Positions 50,929 to 63,695 of a stretch of DNA of 64,000 nt are shown here, piece after piece. The notes below the pieces were generated by a model. It worked only from the letters and a program-made list of their open reading frames with translations. It was not told where the DNA came from and did not search any database. The stretch covers positions 1 through 64,000 of the forward strand of contig CM059194.1 of the NCBI GenBank assembly GCA_030323885.1. Direction: 5' to 3'. The number at the start of each line of letters is the position of its first letter. Positions within the stretch are counted from its first letter, which is position 1. The stretch comes from Branchipolynoe longqiensis. Lineage: Eukaryota; Annelida; Polychaeta; Phyllodocida; Polynoidae. The position numbers were made by a program, and so were the translations under genes.

Positions 50929-51046
50929 CTTCTCGTGTTCTGGCTCCGGCGTTGTCGTAACTCGGACCATTTGGTTGCTTGGTTGTTTTCGATTTCATCC
51001 CTAAGATTGTTGATTCGTTGTTTCATTTCAGGCTCTTCGCAAATAC
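50929..51046 (-). CDS. PPP1R16: PPP1R16-like exon: end of ankyrin region and coiled-coil-like segment
   Basis: On minus the exon follows ttttcttttattag and is followed by gtaacg. It is 118 nt. Joined to the exon at 61944-62019 (split Gly codon G|GT) it reads GICEEPEMKQRINNLRDEIE, then ENNQATKWSELRQRRSQNTR with two bases over. In PPP1R16A/B, ankyrin repeats are followed by an acidic D.C.D.E segment, a Lys/Glu-rich helix and an Arg-rich stretch, which this matches. Those proteins anchor protein phosphatase 1 at membranes through an N-terminal KVxF motif and a C-terminal CaaX, neither of which is in the window. A Gly occurs where Asp is usual. The next exon downstream was not found. Confidence 0.75.
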
Positions 51047-51089
51047 CTAATAAAAGAAAAAACAGGTGATGAAGTGGATGACAAAAATC

Positions 51090-51295
51090 CATGTGGTCTT
51101 GACAACCCAATCTCTACGACACCTCACCTCCAGTGGTCTTGACAACCCAATCTCTATGACACCTCACCTCCAGTGGTCTTGACAACCCAATCTCTATGAC
51201 ACCTCACCTCCAGTGGTCTTGACAACCCAATCTCTATGACACCTCACCTCCAGTGGTCTTGACAACCCAATCTCTACGACACCTAACCTCCACCC
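51090..51295. repeat. Minisatellite, 40-bp unit, five near-perfect copies
   Basis: Units cagtggtcttgacaacccaa and tctctatgacacctcacctc. It lies in the intron about 45 bases upstream of the 50929-51046 exon. The copies differ only at tacgac/tatgac. Confidence 0.95.
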
Positions 51296-51650
51296 ACACT
51301 CTGACAGTCCTCCCCCAGTGCCTTCTGGGAACAATTTTCTTGTTGGTAAAATAGTTTATTCATCAGAACATACATTTTATCAGCGCTGAGGCACTGGTCT
51401 TCTGGCAGTCTACATTACATTCTAAATATGTAGTTCAGCGGGTACTTAGGTAGGGTATATTAGTAGATTAGGAAGGAGGTTAGTGGGTTAGCCAAAATAA
51501 ATTCAGTATAATGTCAATGCAAAAACTGTGCTGCTATTATGGGTACGGTGATAGGGGTGGGTGAGAGAACGGACCCCCCCCCCCCACGCCCGCCATGTCC
51601 CCACATTCAACCTGGTATGCTATGGCTCCTGATATATAGAGAAGGCAAGA
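51296..51650. other. Unique intronic sequence, possible LINE 3' debris
   Basis: gcgctgaggcactggtcttc near 51383 resembles a stretch at about 29855 next to a LINE end, so part of this may be old LINE 3' sequence. A C-run occurs at 51574. No coding signal. Confidence 0.4.
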
Positions 51651-54600
51651 AGCACTGACTGTAGGGGCATGAAGGACTGACTGAAGTGCATGTAGGACTG
51701 ACTGTAGGGTTATGTAGGACTGACTATAGGGGCATGTAGGACAGACTGTTATGTAGGACTGACTGTAGGTGCATGAAGGACTGACTGAAGTGCATGTAGG
51801 ACTGACTGTAGGGGCATGTAGGACAGACTGTTATGTAGGAATGTATGACTGACTGTAGGGGCATGTACCACTGACTGTAGGGCATGTATGACTGACTGTA
51901 GGGTTAAGTAGGACTGACTATAGGGGCGTGAAGGACTGGCTGTAGGGCATGTAGGACTGACTGTAGGGTTATGTAGGACTGACTGTACGTGTATGTAGGA
52001 CTGAGTGTATGGCATGTAGGACTGACTGTAGGGCATGTAGGACTGATGGTAGGGCACGTAGGACTGACTGTAGGGCAAGTAGGACTGACTGTAGGGGCAT
52101 GTAGCACTGACTGTAGGGTTATGTAGTACTGACTGTAGGGTTATGTCAGACTGACTATAGGGGCATGTAGGACTGACTGCAGGGCATGTAGGACTGACTG
52201 CAGGGTTATGTAGGACTGACTGTAGGGTTATGTAGGACTGACTGTAGGGTTATGTAGGACTGACTGTAGGGTTATGTAGGACTGACTGTAGGGCATGAAG
52301 GACTGACTGTAGGGTTATGTAGGACTGACTGTAGGGCATGTAGGACTGACCGTAGGGCATGTAGGACTGACTGTAGGGGCATGTAGGACTGACTGTAGGG
52401 TTATGTAGGACTGACCGTAGGTTTATGTAGGACTGACTGTATGGGAATGTAGCACTGACTGTAGGGCATGTAGGACTGACTGTAGGGCATGAAGGACTGA
52501 CTGTAGGGCATGTAGGACTGACTGTAGGGTTATGTAGGACTGACTGTAGGGTATGTAGGACTGAGTGTAGGGCATGTAGGACTGACTGTAGGGCATGAAG
52601 GACTGACTGCAGGGTTATTTAGGACTGACTTTAGGGCATGTAGGACTGACTGTAGGGCATGTAGGACTGACTGTAGGGGCATGTAGGACTGACTGTAGGG
52701 TTATGTACGACTGAGTCTAGGGAATGAAGGACTGACTGTAGGGCATGAAGGACTGACTGTAGGGTTATGTAGGACTGAAAGTAGGGTTATGTAGGACTGA
52801 CTGTAGGGCAAGAAGGACTGACTGTAGGGTTATGTAGGACTGACTGTAGGGCATGTAGGACTGACTAGGGCATGTAGGACTGAATGTAGGGGCATGTAGG
52901 ACTGACTGTAGGGTTATGTAGGACTGACTGTAGGTTTATGTAGGACTGACTGTAGGGTTATATAGGACTGACTGTAGGGCATGTAGGACTGACTGTAGGG
53001 CATGTAGGACTGACTGTACGGTTATGTAGGACTGACTGCAGGGCATGTAGGACTGACTGTAGGGGCATGTAGGACTGAATGTACGGTTATGTAGGACTTA
53101 CTGTAGGGGCATGTAGGACTGACTGTAGGGCATGTATGACTGACTGTAGGGGGATGTATGACTGTATGACTGACTGTAGGGGCATGTAGGACTGACTGTA
53201 GGGTTTTGTAGGACTGACTGTAGGTTTATGTAGGACTGACTGTAGGGACATGTAGCGCTGACTGTAGGGCATGTAGGACTGACTGTAGGGCATGAAGGAC
53301 TGACTGTAGGGCATGTAGGACTGACTGTAGGGTTATGTATGACTGACTGTAGGATTATGTAGGACTGACTGTAGGGTTATATAGGACTGACTGTAGGGCA
53401 TGTAGGACTGACTGTAGGGCATGTAGGACTGACTGTACAGCTATGTAGGACTGACTGTAGGGCATGTAGGACTAAGTGTAGGGCATGTAGGACTGACTGT
53501 ACGGTTATGTAGGACTTACTGTAGGGGCATGTAGGACTGACTGTAGGGCATGTAGGACTGACTGTAGGGCATGTAGGCCTGACTGTAGGGCATGTAGGAC
53601 TGAATGTAGGGCATGTAGGACTGACTGTAGGGTTATGTAGGACTGACTGTAGGGCAAATAGGACTGACTGTAGGGGCATGTAGGACTGACTGTAGGGTTA
53701 TGTAGCACTGACTGTAGGGGCATGTAGGACTGACTGTAGGGCTATGTAGGACTGACTGTAGGGTTATGTAGGACTGACTGTAGGGCATGTAGGACTGACT
53801 GTAGGGTTACATAGGACTGACTGAAGGGTTATGTAGGACTGACTGTAGGGCTATGTAGGACTGACTGTAGGGGCATGTAGGACTGACTGTAGGGGCATGT
53901 AGGACTGACTGTAGGGGCATGTAGGACTGACTGTAGGGGCATGTAGGACTGACTGTAGGGTTATGTAGGACTGTCTGTGGGGGCATGTAGGACTGACTGT
54001 AGGGGCATGTAGGACTGACTTTAGGGGCATGTAGGACATGTAGGACTGACTGTAGGGGCATGTAGGACTGACTGTAAGGGCATGTAGGACTGACTGTAGG
54101 GGCATGTAGGACTGACTGCAGGGCATGTAGGACTGAATTTAGGGGCATGCAGGACTGACTGTAGGGCATGTATGACTGACTGTAGGGTTATGTAGGACTG
54201 ACTGTAGGGTTATGTATTACTGATTGTACAGCTATGTATGACTGACTGTAGAGTTATGTATGACTGACTGTAGGGTTATGTATGACTGAGTGTAGGGGCA
54301 TATAGGACTGACTGTAGGGCATGTAGGACTGACTGTAGGGTTATGTAGGACTGACTATAGGGGCATGTAGGACTGACTGTACGGCTATGTAGGACTGACT
54401 GTAGGGCATGTAGGACTGACTGTAGGGTTATGTAGGACTGACTATAGGGGCATGTAGGACTGACTGTACGGCTATGTAGGACTGACTGTAGGGTTATGTA
54501 TGACTTACTGTAGGGGCATGTATGACTGACTGTAGGGTTATGTAGGACTGACTGTAGGGCATGTAGGACTGATTGTAGGGCTATGTAGGACTGACTATAG

Positions 54601-57600
54601 GGGCATGTAGGACTGACTGTACGGATATGTAGGACTGACTGTATGGTTACGTAGGACTGACTGTAGGGCATGTAGGACTGACTGTAGGGTTATGTAGGAC
54701 TGACTGTAGGTTTATGTAGGACTGACTGTAGGGTTATATAGGACTGACTGTAGGGCATGTAGGACTGACTGTAGGGCATGTAGGACTGACTGTAGGGCAT
54801 GTAGGACTGACTGTAGGGTTATGTAGGACTGACTGTAGGACATGTATGACTGACTGTAGGGGCATGTATGACTGACTGTAGGGGCATGTAGGACTGACTG
54901 TAGGGTTATGTAGGACTGACTATAGGGGCATGTAACACTGACTGTAGGGGAATGTAGGACTGACTGTAGGGCTATGTAGGACTGACTGTAGGGCATGTAG
55001 GACTGATTGTAGGGCAAGAAGGACTGTAGGGTTATGTAGGACTGACTGTAGGGCATGTAGGACTGAATGTAGGGCATGTAGGACTGACTGAATGGGCATG
55101 TAGGATTGACGGTAGGGTTATGTAGGACTGACTGTAGGTGTATGTAGGACTGTAGGGTTATGTAGGACTGACTGCAGGGCATGTAGGACTGACTGTAGGG
55201 CATGTAGGACTGACTGTATGGTTATGTAGGACTGACTGTAGGGGCATGTAGGACTGACTGTAGGGCATGTAGGACTGACTGTAGGGTTATGTAGGACTGA
55301 CTGTAGGTTTATGTAGGACTGACTGTAGGGCATGAAGGACTGACTGTAGGTTTATGTAGGACTGACTGTAGGGCATGAAGCACTGACTGTAGGGCATGTA
55401 GGACTGACTGTAGGGCATGTAGAAATAACTGTACAGTTATGTAGGAGTGACACTAGGGGCGTGTAGCACTGACTGTAGGGGATGTTTGATTGACTGAAGG
55501 GGCATGTAGGACTGACTGTACGGTTATGTGGGATCGACTGTAGGGCATGTAGGACTTGCTGTAGGGTTATGTAGGACTGACTGTAATGACAATAGGGGCA
55601 TGTAGGACTGACTGTAGGGCATGTATGACTGACTGTAGGGTTATGTATGACTGACTGTAGGGCATGTATGACTGACTGTAGGGCATGTATGACTGACTGT
55701 AGGGCATGTAGGACTGACTGAAGGGCATGTAGGACTGACTGTAGGGGAATGTAGGACTGACTGTAGGGTTATGTAGGACTGATTGCAGGGCAAGAAGGAC
55801 TGACTGTAGGGTTATGTAGGACTGACTGTAGGGCATGTAGGACTGACTGTAGGGCATGTAGGACTGAATGTAGGGGCATGTAGGACTGACTGTAGGGTTA
55901 TGTAGGACTGACTGTAGGTTTATGTAGGACTGACTGTAGGGTTATATAGGACTGACTGCAGGGCATGTAGGACTGACTGTAGGGCATGTAGGACTGACTC
56001 TACGGTTATGTAGGACTGACTGGAGGGCATGTAGGACTGACTGTAGGGGCATGTAGGACTGACTGTACGGTTATGTAGGACTTACTGTAGGGGCATGTAG
56101 GACTGACTGTAGGGCATGTAGGACTGACTGTAGGTTTATGTAGGACTGACTGTAGGGTTATGTAGGACTGACTGTAGGTTTATGTAGGACTGACTGTAGG
56201 GGCATGTAGCGCTGACTGTAGGGCATGTAGGCCTGACTGTAGGGCATGAAGGACTGACTGTAGGGCATGAAGGACTGACTGTAGGGTCATGTAGGACTGA
56301 CTGTAGGGCATGTAGGACTGACTGTAGGGCATGTAGGACTGACTGTAAGGTTATGTAGGACTGACTGTAGGGCATGTAGGACTGACTGTAGGGGCATGTA
56401 TGACTGAATGTAGGGGCATGTAGGACTGACTGTAGGGTTATGTAGGACTGACTATAGGGGCATGTAACACTGACTGTAGGGGCATGTAGGACTGACTTAG
56501 GGTTATGTCGGACTGACTGTAGGGCATGTAGGACTGATTGTAGGGCAAGAAGGACTGTAGGGTTATGTAGGACTGACTGTAGGGCATGTAGGACTGACTG
56601 TAGGGCATGTAGGACTGACTGAATGGGCATGTAGGATTGACTGTAGGGTTATGTAGGACTGACTGTAGGTGTATGTAGGACTGACTGTAGGGTTATGTAG
56701 GACTGACTGCAGGGCATGTAGGACTGACTGTAGCACATGTATGACTGACTGTAGGGCATGTAGGACTGACTGAAGGGCATGTAGGACTGACTGTAGGGGA
56801 ATGTAGGACTGACTGTAGGGTTATGTAGGACTGATTGCAGGGCAAGAAGGACTGACTGTAGGGTTATGTAGGACTGACTGTAGGGCATGTAGGACTGACT
56901 GTAGGGCATGTAGGACTGAATGTAGGGGCATGTAGGACTGACTGTAGGGTTATGTAGGACTGACTGTAGGTTTATGTAGGACTGACTGTAGGGTTATATA
57001 GGACTGACTGCAGGGCATGTAGGACTGACTGTAGGGAATGTAGGACTGACTCTACGGTTATGTAGGACTGACTGGAGGGCATGTAGGACTGACTGTAGGG
57101 GCATGTAGGACTGACTGTACGGTTATGTAGGACTTACTGTAGGGGCATGTAGGACTGACTGTAGGGCATGTAGGACTGACTGTAGGTTTATGTAGGACTG
57201 ACTGTAGGGTTATGTAGGACTGACTGTAGGTTTATGTAGGACTGACTGTAGGGGCATGTAGCGCTGACTGTAGGGCATGTAGGCCTGACTGTAGGGCATG
57301 AAGGACTGACTGTAGGGCATGAAGGACTGACTGTAGGGTCATGTAGGACTGACTGTAGGGCATGTAGGACTGACTGTAGGGCATGTAGGACTGACTGTAA
57401 GGTTATGTAGGACTGACTGTAGGGCATGTAGGACTGACTGTAGGGGCATGTATGACTGACTGTAGGGGCATGTAGGACTGACTGTAGGGTTATGTAGGAC
57501 TGACTATAGGGGCATGTAACACTGACTGTAGGGGCATGTAGGACTGACTTAGGGTTATGTAGGACTGACTGTAGGGCATGTAGGACTGATTGTAGGGCAA

Positions 57601-60600
57601 GAAGGACGTAGGGTTATGTAGGACTGACTGTAGGGCATGTAGGACTGACTTAGGGCATGTAGGACTGACTGAAGGGCATGTAGGATTGACGTAGGTTATG
57701 TAGGACTGACGTAGGTGTATGTAGGATGACTGTAGGGTTATGTAGGACTGACTGCAGGGCATGTAGGACTGACTGGAGGGCATGTAGGACTGACTGTATG
57801 GTATGTAGGACTGACTGTAGGGCATGTAGGACTGCCTGTAGGGCATGTAGGACTGACTGTAGGGTTATGTAGGACTGACTGTAGGTTTATGTAGGACTGA
57901 CTGTAGGGCATGAAGGACTGACTGTAGGTTTATGTAGGACTGACTGTAGGGCATGAAGCACTGACTGCAGGGCATGTAGGACTGACTGTAGGGCATGTAG
58001 GAATAACTGTACAGTTATGTAGGAGTGACACTAGGGGCGTGTAGCACTGACTGTAGGGCATGTTTGATTGACTGAAGGGGCATGTAGGACTGACTGTACG
58101 GTTATGTGGGATTGACTGTAGGGCATGGAGGACTTGCTGTAGGGTTATGTAGAACTGACTATATAGGCATGTAGGACTGACTGTAGGGTTATGTAGGACT
58201 GACTGTAATGACAATAGGGGCATGTAGGACTGACTGTAGGGCATGTATGACTGACTGTAGGGCTATGTATGACTGACTGTAGGGCATGTATGACTGACTG
58301 TAGGGCATGTATGACTGACTGTAGGGCATGTAGGACTGACTGAAGGGCATGTAGGACTGACTGTAGGGTAATCTAGGACTGACTGTAGGGTTATGTAGGA
58401 CTGATTGTAGGGCAAGAAGGACTGACTGTAGGGTTATGTAGGACTGACTGTAGGGCATGTAGGACTGACTGTAGGACATGTAGGACTGAATGTAGGGGCA
58501 TGTAGGACTGACTGTAGGGTTATATAGGACTGACTGTAGGGCATGTAGGACTGACCGTAGGGTATGTAGGACTGACTCTACGGTTATGTAGGACTGACTG
58601 GAGGGCATGTAGGACTGACTGTAGGGGCATGTAGGACTGACTGTACTGTTATGTAGGACTTACTGTAGGGGCATGTAGGACTGACTGTAGGGCATGTAGG
58701 ACTGACTGTAGGGACATGTAGGACTGACTGTAGGTTTATGTAGGACTGACTGTAGGGGCATGTAGCGCTGACTGTAGGGCATGTAGGACTGACTGTAGGG
58801 CATGAAGGACTGACTGTAGGGCATGAAGGACTGACTGTAGGGTTATGTAGGACTGACTGTAGGGCATGTAGGACTGACTGTAGGGGCATGTATGACTGAC
58901 TGTAGGGGCATGTAGGACTGACTGTAGGGTTATGTAGGACTGACTATAGGGGCATGTAACACTGACTGTAGGGGCATGTAGGACTGGCTGTAGGGTTATG
59001 TAGGACTGACTGTAGGGCATGCAGGACTGATTGTAGGGCAAGAAGGACTGTAGGGTTATGTAGGACTGACTGTAGGGCATGTAGGACTGACTGTAAGGCA
59101 TGTAGGACTGACTGAATGGGCATGTAGGATTGACTGTAGGGTTATGTAGGACTGACTGTAGGTGTATGTAGGACTGACTGTAGGGTTATGTAGGACTGAC
59201 TGCAGGGCATGTAGGACTGACTGTAGGGCATGTAGGACTGACTGTATGGGTATGTAGGACTGACTGTAGGGGCATGTAGGACTGACTGTAGGGCATGTAG
59301 GACTGACTGTACGTCATGGAGGACTGACAGTAGGGCATGTAGGACTGACTGTAGGGCATGTAGGACTGACTGTAGGGCATGTAGGACTGACTGTAGGGTT
59401 ATGTAGGACTGACTGTAGGTTTATGTAGGACTGACTGTAGGGCATGAAGGACTGACTGTAGGTTTATGTAGGACTGACTGTAGGGCATGAAGCACTGACT
59501 GTAGGGCATGTAGGACTGACTGTAGGGCATGTAGGAATAACTGTACAGTTATGTAGGAGTGACACTAGGGGCGTGTAGCACTGACTGTAGGGCATGTTTG
59601 ATTGACTGAAGGGGCATGTAGGACTGACTGTACGGTTATGTGGGATTGACTGTAGGGCATGTAGGACTTGCTGTAGGGTTATGTAGAACTGACTATATAG
59701 GCATGTAGGACTGACTGTAGGGTTATGTAGGACTGACTGTAATGACAATAGGGGCATGTAGGACTGACTGTAGGGCATGTATGACTGACTGTAGGGTTAT
59801 GTATGACTGACTGTAGGGCATGTATGACTGACTGTAGGGCATGTATGACTGATTGTAGGGCATGTAGGACTGACTGAAGGGCATGTAGGACTGACTGTAG
59901 GGGAATGTAGGACTGACTGTAGGGTTATGTAGGACTGATTGTAGGGCAAGAAGGACTGACTGTAGGGTTATGTAGGACTGACTGTAGGGCATGTAGGACT
60001 GACTGTAGGACATGTAGGACTGAATGTAGGGGCATGTAGGACTGACTGTAGGGTTATGTAGGACTGACTGTAGGTTTCTGTAGGACTGACTGTAGGGTTA
60101 TATAGGACTGACTGTAGGGCATGTAGGACTGACTGTAGGGCATGTAGGACTGACTCTACGGTTATGTAGGACTGACTGGAGGGCATGTAGGACTGACTGT
60201 AGGGGCATGTAGGACTGACTGTACGGTTATGTAGGACTTACTGTAGGGGCATGTAGGACTGACTGTAGGGCATGTAGGACTGACTGTAGGGACATGTAGG
60301 ACTGACTGTAGGGTTATGTAGGACTGACTGTAGGGTTATGTATGACTGATTGTACGGTTATGTATGACTTACTGTAGGGTTATGTATGACTGACTGTAGG
60401 GTTAAGTATGACTGACTGTAGGGGCATATAGGACTGACTGTATGGCATGTAGGACTGACTGTAGGGTTATGTATGACTGACTGTAGGGGCATGAATGACT
60501 GACTGTAGGGTTATGTAGGACTGACTGTAGGGCATGTAGGACTGACTGTAGGGTTATGTAGGACTGACTATAGGGGCACGTAGGACTGACTGTACGGGTA

Positions 60601-61620
60601 TGTAGGACTGACTGTATGGTTATGTAGGACTGACTGTAGGGCATGTAGGACTGACTGTAGGGTTATGTACGACTGACTGTAGGTTTATGTAGGACTGATT
60701 GTAGGGTGATATAGGACTGACTGTAGGGCATGTAGGACTGACTGTAGGGTTATGTAGGACTGACTGTAGGGAATGTAGGACTGACTATAGGGCATGTATG
60801 ACTGACTGTAGGGCATGTAGGACTGACTGTAGGGCATGTATGACTGACTGTAGGGTTATGTAGGACTGACTATAGGGGCATGTAGCACTGACTGTAGGGG
60901 CATGTAGGACTGACTGTAGGGTTATGTAGGACTGACTGTAGGGCATGTAGGACTGACTGTAGGGCATGTAGTACTGACTGTAGGGCTATGTAGGGTTATG
61001 TATGACTGCCTGTGGGGCATGTATGACTGACTATAGGGGCATGTAGCACTGACTGTAGGGCATGTAGCACTGACTGTAGGCTTAAGTAGGACTGACTGTA
61101 GGGCATGTATGACTGACTGTAGGGCATGTATGGCTGACTGTAGGGCATGTATGACTGATTGTAGGGCATGTATGACTGACTGTAGGGGCATGTATGACTG
61201 ACTGTAGGGGCATGTAGGACTGACTGTAGGGTTATGTAGGACTGACTGTAGGGTTATGTATGACTGACTGCAGGGCATGTATGACTGACTGTAGGGGCAT
61301 GTATGACTGACTGTAGGGTTATGTATGACTGACTGTAGGGCATGTATGACTGACTGTAGGGCATGTATGACTGACTGTAGGGTTATGTATGACTGACTGT
61401 AGGGCATGTATGACTGACTGTAGGGGCATGTATGACTGACTGTAGGGAATGTATGACTGACTGTAGGGGCATGTATGACTGACTGTAGGGCTATGTAGGA
61501 CTGACTATAGGGGCATGTAGGACTGAATGTAGGGGCATGTAGGACTGACTGTATGGTTATGCATGACTGACTATAGGGGCATGTAGGACTGACTGTAGGG
61601 GCATGTAGGACTGACTGTAG
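51650..61620. repeat. Giant intronic minisatellite, 20-22-bp unit, about 470 copies
   Basis: Units are aggactgactgtaggg followed by catgt, gcatgt or ttatgt. Rarer versions have acggttatgt, tttatgt or aagaagg. Longer blocks are themselves duplicated: characteristic words such as gtaggagtgacactaggggc recur near 55445, 58022 and 59554, and gtaatgacaatagggg near 55582, 58205 and 59740. Some segments repeat with shifts of about 1052 and 1534 bases. Dozens of open frames reading SYMPYSQSYMPYSQ on minus are by-products. The array fills nearly all of the intron of the PPP1R16-like gene. Confidence 0.96.
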
Positions 61621-61624
61621 GGTC

Positions 61625-61938
61625 ACGTAGGACTGCCTGCAGGTCATGCAGGACTGACTAGGGTCATGTAGGACTGCCTGCAGGTCATGCAGGACTGACT
61701 AGGGTCATGTAGGACTGCCTGCAGGTCATGCAGGACTGACTAGGGTCATGTAGGACTGCCTGCAGGTCATGCAGGACTGACTAGGGTCATGTAGGACTGC
61801 CTGCAGGTCATGCAGGACTGACTAGGGTCATGTAGGACTGCCTGCAGGTCATGCAGGACTGACTAGGGTCATGTAGGACTGCCTGCAGGTCATGCAGGAC
61901 TGACTAGGGTCATGTAGGACTGCCTGCAGGTCATGCAG
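61625..61938. repeat. Minisatellite, 41-bp unit, about 8 copies, abutting a splice donor
   Basis: Units gactgactagggtcatgtag and gactgcctgcaggtcatgcag follow with period 41 and almost no variation. Each unit looks like a dimer of the 21-bp units to its left. On the minus strand the array begins about five bases inside the intron after the exon at 61944. Confidence 0.95.
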
Positions 61939-61943
61939 CTCAC

Positions 61944-62019
61944 CGTGCGGTGTCTCGCCCGTCTTGGTCTTGGCGTCCAGGTCGGCGCCATTGTGGACCA
62001 GCATCTCCAGGATGGCGAG
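61944..62019 (-). CDS. PPP1R16: PPP1R16-like exon: C-terminal ankyrin repeat
   Basis: A 76-nt exon preceded on minus by cccttgttcctgcag and followed by gtgagc. It reads LAILEMLVHNGADLDAKTKT, then GETPH and one base over, which is the second half of an ankyrin repeat (helix, NGADLDAK turn, GETP start). It lines up with the last ankyrin repeat of PPP1R16A (VELLVAHGADLNAKS..DETPLD). High GC relative to its surroundings supports coding use. The upstream exon, which should end in a W.Q-type ankyrin stretch, is beyond the window. Confidence 0.8.
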
Positions 62020-62034
62020 CTGCAGGAACAAGGG

Positions 62035-62440
62035 TACTAGTCAGACACAGGATGTGACTAGTCAGACACAGGATGTGACTAGTCAGACACAGGATGTGAC
62101 TAGTCAGACACAGGATGTGACTCGTCAGACACAGAACGTGACTAGTCAGACACAGGACGTGACTAGTCAGACACAGAACGTGACTAGTCAGACACAGGAT
62201 GTGTCTCTTCAGACACAGAACGTGACTAGTCAGACACAGGATGTGTCTCGTCAGACACAGAACGTGACTAGTCAGACACATGATGTGACTAGTCAGACAC
62301 AGAACGTGACTAGTCAGACACAGGATGTGACTAGTCAGACACAGAACATTACTTGTCAGACGCACGACAACGTGACTCATCAGACACAGCACGTGACTAG
62401 GCAAACACAGGACGTGACTCGTCAGACAGGACACAGCGAC
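62035..62440. repeat. Minisatellite, 21-bp unit, about 19 copies
   Basis: Units gtgactagtcagacacagga or gaac, period 21, open on both strands. It starts about 15 bases upstream of the acceptor of the 61944 exon and occupies the 3' end of that intron. Confidence 0.95.
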
Positions 62441-62934
62441 AATGCTCTTCAGTTCACTGTGTTTCAGGCGTGTCTTACACTTTACAGTAACATTTTTATC
62501 CATAAAACTTAGACAGCGATCAAACTTCCTATCCTCATCCTGAACGAAGAAAAACAACCTGGAAAAACACGATGCTATAAATAGGTAAAACTGCACACGA
62601 GCAATGTTCTAGAACATAGAACATCTTAAAATAAATAAGTAAAACTGCGCACGAGCAATGTTGTAGAACATAGTATGTCTTAAAATAAATAAGTAAACAA
62701 CAAAGACCACCAAACTGGCAAATTCCTGCTGCAGCAAGAACCACTAAGGGACAAAGCAAGAAAAGATAAACAAAATAAATTTACAATAAGCTAAATAACC
62801 TGTCACACTATGCCGTATTGCATCAGCGTATGCCGACATACGCTGTCATACAGCGGAATTTTGAACATGCTCAAACATACAACTTATGCCAAACTTACCG
62901 ATAACTTCTCTCAGCATACACCAGTGGGCTTTAT
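62441..62934. other. Intronic sequence with a 54-bp duplication
   Basis: At 62583-62695 a 54-base segment (gtaaaactgcacacgagcaa...) occurs twice in tandem with a few differences. From 62805 the words gtatgc and catacg become frequent, announcing the MITE-like region. No gene. Confidence 0.6.
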
Positions 62935-63695
62935 GGCCCTGTCACATTACGACACATCGCGCAAGCGTGTGGCCAACGGTTGAAAATAATTTTTTTACAT
63001 CGAGATGCTTAAGGCCCTGTCACATTACGACGCATCTCACAAGCGCGCAGCCAACGCGTAAAATCACATTTTTACGTTGAGAAGCGTCAAACTTTTGGGC
63101 GCGGGGTCAAAGTTGGACGTATACATACCGTATACATAGTGTATGGCCCATGCATGGCTAACGTCCTCCCGGCGAAAAACGCTCGAATTATGCTCACGGT
63201 ACGTTCGCAGAACGCCGGTGAACGTTATATATGTTATTCAATCCCCAGAAGTATGCCCCATATGTTACATACCTCAAGACATGCTGGAGAAACGCTAAAT
63301 GTATGCTAGACATACGTTATCCATATGTTGTCAGTACACGGACTGTATGTTCCCACTGCCTTTAATGTAGGTCAACGTAGTGCAATGTAGTGAACAACAT
63401 TTGTCTAACGTATGTCTAATGTACATCGACATACGCCTTACCACATAATGTAAGGCAGACATAAAATCCACATGCTGTCGAACGTTGTCGTAGGTCGAAA
63501 ATTTTGTGCATGCACAAAACTTTGCCGACCCCCTGACGCTCGATGCCGTATCTCGACAAATGTTGACGTACATTGATGTATACCAACAGGCGCCTAATGC
63601 ATGCGTAACACATAACGACGTATCCCGACATAGTGGTAAAAAATCACATACGTCGGCATATGTTGGCGCGATGCATCGTAATATGACAGCCCCTT
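62935..63695. mobile_element. MITE-like element(s) rich in CATACGTATG-type palindromic words
   Basis: aaggccctgtcacattacga at 63012 pairs with the inverted end atcgtaatatgacagcccct near 63675-63695, with TTAA at both edges (63010-63013 and about 63697). A second copy of the left end lies at 62935-63005, suggesting a nested or tandem partial copy. The interior has many gtatgt/acatac and tacgtc words and no gene. TTAA or TAA duplications would suit piggyBac or Harbinger-type MITEs. The assignment is open. Confidence 0.6.

Noticed and set aside
51650..61647. Dozens of minus-strand open frames up to 241 codons reading SYMPYSQ-type repeats
   Set aside because: They follow the 20-22-bp unit, occur in several overlapping frames and lie in an intron of another gene. 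Nothing supports translation.
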